Part shown: one piece after another, positions 1 through 11,062 of the stretch | Layout: each line of letters begins with the position of its first letter | Position numbering within the stretch: the stretch's first letter is position 1 | From: Scortum barcoo | Lineage: Eukaryota; Chordata; Actinopteri; Centrarchiformes; Terapontidae | Assembly: GCA_023238725.1 (NCBI GenBank) | Contig: CM041550.1 | Span: forward strand, 9,440,440 to 9,504,439 | Reading direction: 5' to 3' | Length of the DNA stretch: 64,000 nucleotides | Notes under the pieces: model-generated | Told to the model about the DNA's origin: nothing | The model's database searches: none | The model's input: the letters and a program-made list of their open reading frames with translations, nothing else | Translations under genes and position numbers: made by a program

Positions 1-312
1 ACGCACTGGGTGCTCGACTCCTTGCTGAACACGACTCATCCAGCATAGAGCTCAGAGTGATTGTAGCTATTATCACAAGAAGCCGCCACCATTGTGATAT
101 TGCCAGATGACAAATAAAACCCTTTAACGACGTAATTACTTTAATCAGTGTGCTTGAGCAGAGAGCAGCTTCCTTAAAACCTCATGAGTCTTACTCCAGT
201 AAACACGAAGAGAAAGCCAGGTCATTACTGTGGTTAAGAAACTCTACTGAGCGTTTAGCATCGTGTGGAAGAACTCATTTTCTCTCTTGTTCTCTCCTCC
301 TTTGTGCTTCAG
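1..312 (+). other. kansl1l: kansl1l intron (partial)
   Basis: I see no exon with paired splice sites here. The next upstream kansl1l exon is expected before the window and should end in phase 0 to match exon a. Confidence 0.5.
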
Positions 313-484
313 GACTCGGGGAAGTCCACCCTCTTCTCTTCTCTCTTATCATCTTCTTCCTGTTCCTGTTGTTCGTTTTGTGATCCTGTAGTCCTGTGCT
401 CTGATCCTGACTGCAGCTCCAGTGGGGCTTCGTCCTCCAGGACCCCCAGCTCCACAACTCACCCTGCTTCGTTTCCTTCGTTTG
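313..484 (+). CDS. kansl1l: kansl1l exon a (Ser/Cys-rich segment)
   Basis: The acceptor is the pyrimidine-rich run ending TTCAG at 308-312; the donor is G|GTAGGA at 485. The frame reads DSGKSTLFSSLL, then a Ser/Cys-rich run with CDPVVLCSDPDC. It ends with one base of a split codon, which is completed exactly by the first two bases of the exon at 915 (Asp). The phase match with eight later exons is the main support, since the composition alone would look like low complexity. Confidence 0.7.
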
Positions 485-3400
485 GTAGGAGACATAACTA
501 ATGACAGAGTTCGCAGCAGTCATTTCTTTGCTTCACGTTTTGACCTACTCTGAGGTGTAACACACTCCGGCCATGTCATTATCAGTAATGTGGGCGAGGC
601 GTTAGCTGGGATGTCGAATTCTCGGAAAGTAAATGTGATAAAAAGAAACTTAAAACTTTCCAGGAGTGTTGATGCTGCTGACAGTTGAGAAACAGAACAG
701 TGGTGTATCCTGAAGTGTTGTTTTGCATCAAGGTCAGCTTGTGGGCTTAAATAAAAAACAATAGACGCTTTGAGGAGTGTTACACGCTGCTAGTGCCTGT
801 CGCTTCTCTCATTTAGAAATATGCTCAATAATTAATCTGAAATACTTTTTAGACTGCTGAAAGTGTTGCATTATTATTTTTGACTACATATTTAAACATG
901 TTATCTTCTTCCAGACACCCCTCTGTCCCACCACTTAATAAAGTCCACGGCCAGAGAGGAATGGTCCCAAAGGCCTTTGGTTATCAGCATCCAACCATCC
1001 AGTCCGTCGCACTATGGCAGGCGCAGCTCCACGCCACTGCACAACAGTAAGATCCTGACCTTCACCAGCTCCGATCACCCACCCTGTTCTGCTCAGTCTA
1101 CGTGCTCTTCATTTTGTGTTGACGGCAGGGAGGCAGAAGTGCTGTTTAAAAGGCTGCACCTGCATTCTCGTTGTTGTTCATTCATCCTGCAGATAGGAGC
1201 CTTACTGGCTTTTGATCCACTTCTCTTTGCTGCGGTTGGAGTCTTTTTTTGAAGTCAGCTGTAATTTAATGTTAATGCAAAGCCGGCGCCGCAGCTTCAC
1301 AGTAGATACCTTTCAGTGATGCCTTTTATTAGAATGACTGACTCTGTATTAGTGGTTGCGCTTCAGTGCTAATTTGATTTGATTTGAAGACACAGCACAA
1401 AAAATGGGAATGATTTGTCCTTAATTCTCTAGTGTTTATTTCTTCATTCAAAGTTAGTGTTAATATTTGTTTTGTTCTATTAATAAAACATTTACATTTT
1501 AATAGATTTAAATTGCTTTCTTTCTAGATAATTTCTTAATGATTATAATAACCTGACGATTCATCTTGTTGAGAAAAATCTCCCATTTGGTTGTTTTTTT
1601 AGTGAAAGGAAACAATATTGCTGTGAATAAAATGGCTTTCTCAAAGCCAGCCGCTGCGTTTGCTTGTTATCTCTCTTTGCACCACCAAGTGCTTCTTCGC
1701 ATGTCAGATACCCCACCGGGTCTGTGTGAGGCCTCCAGCTGAGCAGTAGATGGAAATGAAATCATCTGGCATTTCACCAATGTCGATACGTGTCTTTGCA
1801 TATCAGTCTGAAGCTAATGAAGGATCATTTACGTCTGCACTTACATGCCTCTCGCAGCTGTCGCCTCAAGGCTTCGAGTGGCCCTCGCACACACGGTTGT
1901 CCACAGTCCAGGTTGTCCACAGTGTCGACTGATGAGCCAAAATGATCGATGATTGGTCTACTGTGTCTGTGTTAAATACGAAGGAGAGGTGGAAAAAAAG
2001 AAGCACAGTGGGGAGAGAGAAAAGGAGGAAACACAAAGGAGGCAGATTGGAAATTGATGAAGACGTCACTCACCCACCAGTCTGTCGATTTCCTGTCAGC
2101 TTGAATGATCTTATGCTCCTTTTGTCAAAAGCAGAAGAAGAAGACAGTCTGTCAAGTCGACATAGCCCAAAATAATAGCCTGGCACATGGCAACAAAGCT
2201 CTTATCATAGCCGACTGTAGTTTTAATAGAATGAGATTACATAAAAGGGAAATATGGGCAAACGGCATGAACAGTAATGACTAATGTTAAACTTAATTAA
2301 TCATTAACAAGGGTAGCTGTTTGTACAGTGTTAGAATAAAAGCACAGGCACTACAACACAAATGGTGTACTGGATAATTGATATAAAAGGTGAATCCCAG
2401 GCATCATTCTGTTTATTCCTGTCTTTTTTTTTCTTCATTACCTCTGCCTCTCCTTCTCTAGTGCGACCTGTTGGAGTCCTGTTAGACACTGGCAGCTGTT
2501 TCCGGTTATCACTGAGCGCAACAACACTAGAACTGAAGCTGAGATAAGCGTGTGCATGTACACTTTAATGTTTGTTGGATCTATTCAAGACCTTAAAAAA
2601 AACATCAAAGAATATTTAATGTAGCAAACTGAAAGATTTTTACATTTGGCTGGTGATTACTGTAAATAAAGCTGCTGGTTTTGACAGGAGGAAGGAAAAG
2701 GAAAAACCGAGAGGCAGTCACTTGCCAAAATAATGGGACTAATGGCTGAGGATTAGCTTTTGTACACTGTAAGCAAAGCGTAAAATCCCCCAGGAACTGA
2801 AGGGTAGATTGGAATGAAAGGAAATTCCTGCGGTGTATTAACTCTGTTCGTGTATGTGTCTGTGTGTGTGTGGTTCTAGGTCACAAATACAAGCAGCACG
2901 CAAGGCATCACAAAAGCAGAGTTATGGGCCTGTCACCAATCAGGACTCCAGGCTCTGCTCGGAGTCAGCACAGGAGAGCCAGTCAGAGGAAAAGGAAGAG
3001 GAGACTGATAGAGGGTAGGTGTGTGTGTATGTGAGTTTAAGTTCACTCTGTTTCAGCTTTACAGTAAATCATTCTGTTATTAAAGGTCCCAATACTGAGG
3101 AGCAGGATTGGGAAACACAGCTATTTTGAAATCTGACTAGAGAACCAATATCATGCTATATCCAAACCCCGCTATTGATATGAAAGGGCTTGTTGATGAT
3201 GAAGTGTGTGTGTGTGTTCTCCCCAGATGAGGAAGATGTCCTTTACCAGCTGTGTGACAGGCTGTGTGAAGACAGTTCAGATGAAGTGTTGTTGGAGGAG
3301 AGCTACACACAGGTTTCACGCAAGCAGGTCTCACAGGTAACATACACACATTTTTAAACTTGTATACTTGTGAGAACTTTTTTTTGAGGTACAGAAATAA

Positions 3401-3918
3401 ACAAACCCAACCTAACTAAAAAAAGATCAGTCTTGGTGAGGTAAGAATCGATATGTCTTCACTTTCCAAACACGTCCTGCTTCTCAGGGAGTCTAAAGGT
3501 CTAAAACTGGCACCTCAAAAGCCAAAAAACACAATCACAAGTGTGCTAATGGGAAGGCAAAAGGACTGGAATACATATTCGCTTTGCACCAGACACGGCT
3601 GTCGGCTTTTCGCGTTTGTTATGTTGCATGAACAGTCCGTGGAGACAAGTGCAGATTGTGTTTTAAACCTCAAAAAATCAATCACACAGTCCTAAAAAGG
3701 CTAAAAAACCTTTAATTTGAAAATACTTCTCTGTTATAAGACATCTCAGTATTGATCACAGGGTTTGGCTGTGGACCGAAGTGAAATTAGTCAAATGATT
3801 CTTCAATTCTTCAAAGACTCACAACATGAACACTTGCATGTGAGTTTCATGTGAGAACATGCTGGTCAGTCTGCAGAAAAATCTTTATCATGACAACCTG
3901 CTGATGTAGAATGACTCT

Positions 3919-3954
<36 letters not shown>

Positions 3955-6081
3955 CTTAACACTTTTGAATCGTTGGTGTGAACTGTCACGTTTGCCCCCG
4001 CTTCAGTTCGGCCCCTGTATCCTTTTTAGGGCTTCGTTCGCAAACGGCAGGGAGAGAGTGTGTACAACATCGACAACATTGTCATCCCCATGTCGCTGTC
4101 CAAAGTGGAGAAGCTGCAGTACAAAGACATCCTGACGCCCAGGTGTGCAACAAAATGGCCTCGAGATTCCTGCTGTTGTATGACCCACCACAGAGTTTCT
4201 GTCAGGCTGACAGCACTTGAAATTTGCTGTGTGTTTGCACTGTCTCCCCCCTAAATAGCTGTAACATCTCAAATAGACTCTCCTTAAACAACCACTGATA
4301 GTTTGTCTTTCTTCGCAGTTGGCGGGTGGTTGACGCCTCGTCTCTGATGAACGAGGAGGCAGAGAAGGAGGATAACAATGAGGAGGGGCAGGTTGTGTCT
4401 CATACTTTTGATCATGAGATATTTATTGTGATTTCTGAAGAAAATATGAAGTTTATACCTCTTTTGTTTACATGTTTGTGTTTCAGGTGGAGGATCTCAC
4501 TGATGAAGTGTTTGCCCGGAGACACCTGGCCTTAGAGCAGAGGGAGAAACTGCTATGGCCGTCCTGGGGAAAGAGAAAATGCTGCAGCCGTCCAAAAAGG
4601 TGAAAAAACACACACACACTCACACACACTCACACACACGAAAATTAAATCCCAAACTCACAAACCATCTGCTGTGCCGACTGTGCAAGTGCAACTATCG
4701 CATACGGGCATGTAAACACAGCCTGCAAGAAAGTGGAATGCAGAGTCATTTACTTCCCAGCAAAGTTTCACAGGGTGTGTTTTTTTTTTGTTTTTTTTGT
4801 TTGTTTGTTTGTTGTTTTTTTTCCACTCCAGATCTGGCAGCAGGCTGTCAGGCGGTGGGGGCGGGATGTGCACATCAGGAGAGGAGAGCTCCGTGGAGTC
4901 GAGTTGCGCTCAACTGGATACTGATGAACCGCAAAGCTCAGAGGAGTGGCGGGTAAGATCAAAAGCACCGCAGCTGAAACTCCAAACCCCACCACCACCA
5001 CCACCATCCCCCCACCGCCACCATCCCCCCTCCCAAACAAACTCTGAATATCAGAGCATGTTGATCCAGACGCCTGTAGATGCTGTAGGAGGGAAATCCA
5101 GTCGTACGCAGCAAGTTTTCAATCGGCTGTGATGTTATGATGAGCAGCAGCTTTTTTCCTTTTCCTTACAGTGAGCTACAAAGACAGGAGATGGGGAAGT
5201 TGTTTATTGCCCCAAATCTCACCAAAAAGACTGTTTTCTGTAACATCCCAGTCAAAGAATAAGTTGCTGTTGTTGCTGTCTGAGGAAGAGCAGTAAAGAA
5301 AAAAAAAAAAAAAGGGTTGCAAGCTAATCAATACTCTTTCCCAGTCATTTTGTGTGAGTCCCGAGGCCTCGATGGATCCTCGAGAGCCTACGCAGGACAC
5401 TCGTCTCCTCTCGGCTCCTCCAGCTGATGATTGCAGCGCTCCGAGCCACTCCTGCCTTTGATTGGAGAAGGAATGAGACCTTCCTAATCAACCTTGCCCA
5501 CGCCACAGAATATCCCCCACTTCACTGCTCTGCACTCCAGCACCCGCACAAACCCTGATTAAAGCACAACCTTTGGCTTTTTTTAATCAGGCAGCAGAGA
5601 CATGCACACCCACAACAACACTTAAAATCAGTGAAGGGCAGAGGAATCATCGATTTAATATGTGTTGCTTATTTTTTTGTAGTTTTGGGAATTTTAAGCA
5701 AGTGTTCAGACTCGGTACCAGTGATTTATTGATAAATGTTTTACACTCTCATTCTTTTGTCTAGAGAAAGTGTTACATATTACACACCACCTTGTTAACT
5801 GTATGTTAAGGACTCGTACGTGTGCTCAGTCTCATGGTGTGCCCTCTGTCCTCCGGCAGCCTCGGACGCCATGGGAGCCACGAGTGTTTCCGCTGGATGG
5901 GGACAAGGGGGAAGCCCTGCTCTCCGAGAACCCAGAGGAGGTCTCGTCGGGGTGGTCAGAGTGCAGCTCCGCCTCCGCCACATCAAAGAACTCCAGCTCC
6001 CGTCTCCCCCCTGCTCAGTCCTCTGGTGCCACACTGCCGCCTGGTGGACAGAGCAGGAACAGGACATCCAACGGCAGCTGA
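313..6081 (+). CDS. kansl1l: KANSL1-like protein (NSL complex subunit paralogue), C-terminal nine coding exons
   Basis: Seen: nine exons (313-484, 915-1046, 2880-3014, 3227-3336, 4030-4142, 4319-4391, 4487-4599, 4832-4952, 5860-6081), each with AG acceptor and GT donor, join in phase into 396 codons plus TGA. The order is a Ser/Cys-rich stretch, a Lys/Arg/His-rich nuclear-localisation-like stretch (about residues 103-146), an acidic stretch, the PEHE core (about 184-283), a low-complexity tail, and a last exon with PWEPRVFPL resembling the PWERRTFPL of KANSL1. Family knowledge: KANSL1 is the scaffold of the nuclear NSL histone-acetyltransferase complex and its PEHE region binds MOF/KAT8; KANSL1L is the less studied paralogue. 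Inference: I call it kansl1l rather than kansl1 because the neighbour is map2, whereas in human KANSL1 neighbours MAPT and KANSL1L lies near MAP2. The N-terminal half lies before position 1. Confidence 0.86.
485..914 (+). other. kansl1l: kansl1l intron
   Basis: The intron lies between exons a and b. It is AT-rich with a pyrimidine-rich end; no further feature is recognised. Confidence 0.65.
915..1046 (+). CDS. kansl1l: kansl1l exon b
   Basis: The acceptor is TTCTTCCAG (ending 914); the donor is A|GTAAGA at 1047. The translation includes TPLSHHLIKSTAREEW followed by SQRPLVISIQPSSPSHYGRR. It has the charged EEW and RPL pattern expected just upstream of the basic and PEHE regions of KANSL1 proteins. 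The exon ends in phase 1, matching the next exon. Confidence 0.8.
1047..2879 (+). other. kansl1l: kansl1l intron
   Basis: At 1.8 kb this is the longest kansl1l intron here. It is AT-rich, with a short GT run just before the acceptor. No repeat family or additional exon is recognised. Confidence 0.7.
2880..3014 (+). CDS. kansl1l: kansl1l exon c (basic, nuclear-localisation-like)
   Basis: The acceptor is TTCTAG at 2874-2879; the donor is G|GTAGGT at 3015. The translation begins HKYKQHARHHKSRVMGLSP and ends QHRRASQRKRKRRLIE. The RKRKRR cluster is a plausible nuclear localisation signal, consistent with a chromatin complex subunit (inference). The last base G joins AT of the next exon to give Asp. 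Confidence 0.85.
3227..3336 (+). CDS. kansl1l: kansl1l exon d (acidic linker before the PEHE core)
   Basis: The acceptor is TTCTCCCCAG ending at 3226; the donor is CAG|GTAACA at 3337. The translation starts DEEDVLYQLCDRLCEDSSDE and ends in QVSQ. It ends in phase 0, fitting the phase-0 start of the next exon. Confidence 0.85.
3337..4029 (+). other. kansl1l: kansl1l intron with (GT)16 microsatellite
   Basis: The intron contains a pure GT run at 3921-3952, close to the acceptor of the PEHE-core exon. Nothing else is recognised. Confidence 0.75.
3921..3952 (+). repeat. (GT)16 microsatellite in a kansl1l intron
   Basis: Pure GT dinucleotides about 80 bp upstream of the PEHE-core exon acceptor. 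Confidence 0.9.
4030..4142 (+). CDS. kansl1l: kansl1l exon e (PEHE core)
   Basis: The acceptor is CCTTTTTAG ending at 4029; the donor is AG|GTGTGC at 4143. The translation contains VYNIDNIVIPMSLSKVEKL and QYKDILTPS, a near-signature match to the MOF-binding PEHE segment of KANSL1/KANSL1L. Compared with the KANSL1 sequence as I remember it, about three residues are missing between IPMS and VEKLQYK. Confidence 0.95.
4319..4391 (+). CDS. kansl1l: kansl1l exon f (PEHE)
   Basis: The acceptor is TTTCTTCGCAG ending at 4318; the donor is CAG|GTTGTG at 4392. The translation starts WRVVDASSLMNEEAEKED and ends NEEGQ. The split Ser codon with the previous exon restores the TPSWR motif of the family. Confidence 0.92.
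4487..4599 (+). CDS. kansl1l: kansl1l exon g (end of PEHE, basic tail)
   Basis: The acceptor is TGTGTTTCAG ending at 4486; the donor is AG|GTGAAA at 4600. The translation starts VEDLTDEVFARRHLALEQRE, aligning with the EDLSDAAF...EE.E pattern of KANSL1, and ends in a basic CCSRPK stretch. The intron in front is only 95 bp, a typical teleost minimal intron. Confidence 0.92.
4832..4952 (+). CDS. kansl1l: kansl1l exon h (low-complexity, Gly/Ser-rich)
   Basis: The acceptor follows a long T-rich tract and CACTCCAG ending at 4831; the donor is CGG|GTAAGA at 4953. The translation has a Gly run (SGGGGG), then a Ser/Glu-rich acidic stretch ending EPQSSEEWR. Phases at both ends fit. Confidence 0.85.
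4953..5859 (+). other. kansl1l: kansl1l intron with CCA-rich and poly(A) tracts
   Basis: A CCACCA-type tract lies at 4987-5035 and an A run at 5299-5314. No additional exon with matching phase was seen. Confidence 0.7.
5860..6081 (+). CDS. kansl1l: kansl1l last coding exon
   Basis: The acceptor is TCCTCCGGCAG ending at 5859; the stop TGA is at 6079-6081. The translation starts PRTPWEPRVFPLDGDKGEAL, like the PWERR.FPL block near the KANSL1 C terminus, and ends in a Ser-rich tail (TSNGS). The length is exactly 74 codons including the stop. Confidence 0.88.
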   Translation, partial: PRTPWEPRVFPLDGDKGEALLSENPEEVSSGWSECSSASATSKNSSSRLPPAQSSGATLPPGGQSRNRTSNGS

Positions 6082-7165
6082 GGGAGAGCGGTGCCTTATT
6101 TTCTACACGTAAAGCCGGGATATGCGGTCAGTAGTACGTCCATATGAAGTGCTCACTGACGCTGCAGAACAAGAAGACAAATATTTAATTTGTTCATCAA
6201 TTTGGGAAGTTTTTGTAAATGATTTATTGTTCTTTGAGAAGTAATTAAATGTGTCAGTTGTAATACGCTTTTTAATAAGGCAGTTAACAAATTTACTGTC
6301 ACGTCGTCATGTGTTCCTTTAGTTTATGAGTCAGTTTATTAAATCATTTATTTAGTCACTCATTTAATTATGCGTGCTTTCATTATTCATGGCACAAATG
6401 ATTTATTAATGCATTAATGGATTTCTGGTTTCATTTTTCACAACATGCATTTGTGAATTGATTGATTGATGCGGCAGCCATCAACAAAGGCAAAACTCAC
6501 ACGTTCATTCACTCAGAGTAATGAAGGTAATTCAGGAAGAGTAATTTAAGATGTTAAGTCAGTAAGGTTCGTACACTCAGTGGATCTCTATCCAAAAAGA
6601 GAGCCTGTGTTTTTGTTTTTGTTGCTCAAATGGTTATAACTGTCAATATTAATAATAAATAATACTATTATTTCCTCTCCAGATCTCCTCACACCTGGAA
6701 CCACGAGGAGAAAACTCACCTGGGGAACCTTAACCGGGATACTTAATACATTCCAACAGTACAGTGATTTGACTTTTTTTAATTCTCTGAAGCAAAAGTG
6801 TTTATTTAGTGAGTATTGTAACGTGTCATAATAGTTTTAACTGACTGCTGTAGCTTCTGCTACACATTTTAATGTACAAGATGTACTGTATGTAAAGACA
6901 TATGTATCAGCACATATTTGTAGTCTCAGGTCTGTACACTGTTTGTAGTCCTCACCTGCTATTTATTTCCAGTTGTCTTAAAAAAAGGTCTGTATAGGAA
7001 GACTTTGGTACTTGTATCTATTTATGTAACTTTGACTTGATTTACGTGTGCTTTTTGATGTGTGTGTTTGATTTTTGTTGACCCTGTCATTTTGGTATAT
7101 ACTTTTTATGAAAAAAGAAATGTTATTAGTAAATATTAAAAACATACTGTTGTAGCTGTTGTCTT
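6082..7165 (+). other. kansl1l: kansl1l 3' UTR (end estimated)
   Basis: AT-rich sequence with no coding potential follows the stop codon. Possible internal poly(A) signals are ATTAAA at 6244-6249 and AATAAA at 6654-6659. The best distal signal is ATTAAA at 7135-7140, followed by a T/GT-rich stretch typical of cleavage sites. The exact 3' end is inferred. Confidence 0.6.
7135..7140 (+). terminator. kansl1l: Likely distal poly(A) signal of kansl1l
   Basis: The hexamer is ATTAAA, followed within 30 bp by GTTGTAGCTGTTGTC and further T/GT-rich sequence. This is the usual layout of a cleavage and polyadenylation site. An alternative upstream AATAAA lies at 6654-6659. Confidence 0.5.
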
Positions 7166-9930
7166 ACTTTGTCAGCCTCTTTGTTTTCTAAAGGTTTTCT
7201 GATGAAAAATTCAAATGGCAACAAGCATAATGTTCACAATGCAGATAAAATGTTCATTTCAAACTGATGACAGAAAACAAGAGATATCAAAAGTAGAAGA
7301 AAACTCAAAAGAAAGAAAACTCACAAAACCATGTTATACCTGAGAAAGCTGAATGTGTAGAAAGTTGATCATTTTAAAGCAGAAATGTGAGAACGAAAAA
7401 GTGAAAATATAAGAATTATAACATGCATGTACGAAGGTCAAGACACAATTATCTTATATTTTTATCTTATGTAACTTAAGACACACAACGGTTGTAAAAT
7501 TTGACACATTGAGTAAAGAATCTCATCAGTCAGAAGCTTTCGTTATTTTTTTTTTCCCAGTCACGTGAAACATGTCTGCAACTCGAGCCAAGTGTACTTT
7601 GCTAAGATGTCACTGATGCTGGAAGGACGAACTAATGTCATTTGATCTCATGTGATTTGGGTGATTCACGTTTATGGAGGTCGCCTCTTTTTTTAGGGCC
7701 GCAGTCCCAGTGAACCAGCCTGCGTTTTGATCCCGCATGCATAACCTCCTCTTATAATATCCTCCACAGCCACCGGGAGGCCTAATGGGCAGATGGTGGT
7801 CAAGGTCATCCCTCTCATCTACATGCATGTGTGTCAGTTTCTTTACACCGGCGATGAGAGAGCAGAATTAGAAAGTCAATCACACAAAATGAATTTAGTA
7901 ATTATCTGTTTCCAGGGTGCTCAGGGTGAAAAAGATTCGGCTGTTTTCCATTTCCACTGCTTCAGATGTCTGCTGAGGTGAACCTTTTTTTGAATTTTTT
8001 AAAAAGATCCCCTCCCTGGTGGTGTTAAAAGTGCTTCCCGGGTTCTTGGTGAGCAGGGCCGCAGCTTTTGGCCAGTCGCCTCTCAGCTCAGGTGCTGTGG
8101 CCTTTCTCGTCTCTCCACGGAAAGCGAGCGAGCAGCCAGCAGTCTGACCTCGTCTGAAGGAGGCCCACCTTAACTCTGCCTGGCCACATCTGTCTGATCC
8201 TGACAGCTGGCAGGCAAAATGAGCCTCTGGTTGCTACGCAGGGGCTTTAGTGGGGGCTCCTTAGAAACCAGATTCAGTAAACATTAAAACAGAATCCCTC
8301 AACCAATTTTTCATTAAACTAGAATTAACAGAGCAAAATACATTTACGGTAAATCAGTATTCCTTCAAATATGCCCAGTTAAAGACTGTGTACGTATCAT
8401 GGGCACGACTATAAAGAGCAGCTTGTGATATAGTAATTTTACATGTAACTACAGCAGTTGTGCTCTGGGGGGCGCTCTAACACGTCCAAGATCATCTTGA
8501 ACAGCATAGAGGATGATGTAATGCAACCATACACCTGTAACATAACAATAGTGTCATGTAAGTGCTTATATTTAGACATTTTCTGAGGGGTACTGGTATT
8601 TTAAAATGTAAAAGTACAATACACACTTCTACAATATAAATCCTCGAGAAAATACTGTGTCTGAAAATCTGATCAATCTGTACACAATCTAATGATAGTG
8701 AAATGTATGATGATGATATTAATGTGGACATTATAGGGACTCGCTTTTCTTTTTATACCTACTATTTTTATTCTTATTTAATTGATTTTATCAGTTTTGT
8801 TGTCTTTACTTCCTTTATGCTACTCATATTCCCCTAATATAATCTGCCTTGCTTTATTTTCAAGTAATCTTTAAGTAATGTGCTGCATAAACAAGGTTTA
8901 TTAAAATATTATTCATATTTTTTTGTTAAAAAGTATAAAAGTGCGCACAGTGAGGTTAAAAAGAACTTAATCCCATTTCAACAGATAATAATGGACACAT
9001 TTGGATAAACGGGCCACTAAAAAGAGGTAAATAAGATACAAGTTTGTAGTGTATAATAATACAAACCAGCACACCGGCACTGACAAACCATATTAATATT
9101 ATTTGAGCTTTTATGTCAAAAGGGGGCACACTTTATACCAAGTCAGTGAGATTATATAGCAGCTTTGAGGCTGTTCTCCCACCAAAAAACAAAAAATGTT
9201 TAATTTTATTGTAAAATTATCCCATTATTTTAGATTAAAATCCTTACTAAAAGTTAAAAAAATTTAGTGAGATTTATATTTTATATTACTAGAAGGAAAT
9301 TAACATCCAAAATCAGTTTTAAAGCTGGAACTCACATACACACCCAGTGTGCAGGGTTAGGGTTAGGCTGCTCACCTTTTGCTTTTGCTTTGAACTTTTT
9401 AAAATTTTTCCCAGCATTGTGCCTGTGACTACTATGTTGTTCTGTTTTAAAGACAGTTAAGGACATTAGGACATTAAGTAGCTTCTCCTGGACATACACA
9501 AGTAAACAGTTAAGATTAAGTTATTATAAAAAAGTAAGTAGGGTCGCCATTCCCAAGACATTTTTAAGCACCAACACCAAACCGGCAGCATCCACACACC
9601 AAACTGGGCCAGATTACCACAAAGACTGAATTTCATATGACCCAAATGTTCAGTTTCATTCTTGGCGAACCCCAATTTTTTCACATCCCAGCTTGAGGAT
9701 GTTTTATTTTACATAACAGTAGAGTAAATTAATTTAAGGGCAACCAAACACAAAAAAAAGACCAACAAGAAGCCAAACAGGACCAGTTTGCACATCTCCA
9801 TTATGTCTCTTCTGCTTTTTCCAGATAACATCAGCTGGCTTAGATACCCAGAGGAGCAATAAACTAGTTCAACAGGACTTTTAGATGAATGCACACAGTT
9901 TTTTTTTAATGATGTATTCCAGCCTCTGAT
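7166..9930. other. Intergenic region between kansl1l and the candidate map2 promoter
   Basis: AT-rich DNA without a convincing exon, RNA gene or full transposable element. It holds a two-unit telomere-like GGGTTAGGGTTAGG at about 9353-9367. If the map2 promoter call is right, the two genes are separated by less than 3 kb. Confidence 0.5.
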
Positions 9931-10074
9931 GCGCAGAGATTCAGAGCACCGTAATGACCGGAGGCGCAGTCCCGATGTGAGGGCGTCGCTTGTACGCGCA
10001 TTACGGTAGATGCGGGCTGCGGAGCCTCAGTCGGACCGGGAGAGTTGCACCGAAAGACACTGCGCCTATAACAG
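9930..10074 (+). promoter_or_regulatory. map2: Candidate map2 promoter and first untranslated exon
   Basis: Seen: a sharp local rise in CpG (about 16 CG dinucleotides in about 130 bp) in an otherwise CpG-poor region, ending in a good donor, ACAG|GTAACC at 10075. There is no evident TATA box. Inference: this is a TATA-less CpG promoter with a short untranslated first exon ending at 10074, on the same strand as map2, whose first coding exon needs an upstream spliced leader. The transcription start is not determined. It could instead belong to an unrelated noncoding transcript. Confidence 0.42.
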
Positions 10075-10272
10075 GTAACCAATCATTATAATATTCATGG
10101 TCTTTTTTTCATTTCGTAACGATAGACTGCTTTGTTCCTGTGATGCGGCACGATTACGCATGAATGGCGGTGATCGGAGAAAAGCTTGGAGGTGTTTTTT
10201 CTTTTTTTTTTTTGGAGAGGTACTGATGGGGGAATTTCATCAGGCGTTGAAGCTGAAATGATGAGGTGCCCC

Positions 10273-10293
10273 CTCTCTCTCTCCCTCTCTCTC

Positions 10294-10324
<31 letters not shown>

Positions 10325-10330
10325 TGTGTG
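10273..10330 (+). repeat. (CT)n then (GT)n compound microsatellite
   Basis: CT-rich to about 10307, then pure GT to 10330. It lies between the candidate map2 promoter and the candidate exon at 10433. Confidence 0.85.
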
Positions 10331-10432
10331 GATGGAGAAAGGACGCATTGTTCGCTCTGCCGTAGAGCCGGCTCCGGGTTCTTGCGCCGTCCGCCCCCCT
10401 CGCCTCTCTCTCTTTCTTTCTCTCTGTCTCAG

Positions 10433-10497
10433 GTCTGTAGGTGAGCCTCTCGCTGCGGAATTAGTCAGCTGAGCAACAGATCCGGGAGCAGACGTAG
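10433..10497 (+). other. Candidate untranslated exon near the map2 promoter
   Basis: A strong polypyrimidine tract ending in CTCTGTCTCAG (acceptor ending at 10432) is followed 65 bp later by a donor, GTAG|GTAAGG. The segment is CpG-containing. It could be a second leader exon or, with upstream sequence, an alternative first exon. The pyrimidine tract overlaps a CT-rich microsatellite zone, so a chance acceptor is possible. Confidence 0.3.
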
Positions 10498-11035
10498 GTA
10501 AGGGCTTATTGATCGCCTCGGCTGTGATTGCGCGTCCAATTAGGCGCTTTAGATGTTTTTTTTTGGGGGGGGGAGGATAAACGTCTGCATTGTTCCACAT
10601 GAAGCCTCTCCACCTATATTATATATATAAATAAATATATGTATACTGCAGCCACTGCGGGAACCTGCCTCTGCTGCGGTGGCAGTGAAAGGAGCCTGTG
10701 GCAGATTACAGAGCGCTGTAACATGAGGTCACTGTGAGGAAATCATTGGGAATGACCCTCCCTCCCCCCTTCCCTCCTCTTCCTCCCACCCTTGTAGAGA
10801 TCTAACAGGGGGGGATGATGTAGATGCCTGATGGGTGGGTGGGGGTGGAAGAGAGACAGATGCTGAGTCACATTGGCTTCTTCTCAGACTGACCACTCAG
10901 ATTGAAGGCCGTGTGTGTGTGCACAATTGCTTTTATGTATAGTCACACCTTTAGTGGCTACATTTGTGTGTGGGATTGCGTGCCAGGCTTCAGTCCAATC
11001 TGGTTTACATGCAGGGGCTGGCTATTGACCCCCAC

Positions 11036-11062
11036 CCTCCTCCTCCTCCTCCTCCTCCTCTC
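11036..11062 (+). repeat. (TCC)n trinucleotide repeat
   Basis: About eight TCC units directly in front of a pyrimidine-rich CCCACAG possible acceptor. Confidence 0.85.

Noticed and set aside
265..501. Stand-alone small protein frame with Ser/Cys-rich sequence
   Set aside because: Its 313-484 part is a kansl1l exon with matching phases; the rest is intron.
6684..6730. Acceptor-like TTTCCTCTCCAG inside the kansl1l 3' UTR
   Set aside because: No matching donor follows and the coding sequence has already ended; probably chance.
10154..10600. 148-residue reading frame on the minus strand
   Set aside because: It runs through CT/GT microsatellites and A/T runs and is composed of simple-repeat residues; no domain is visible.
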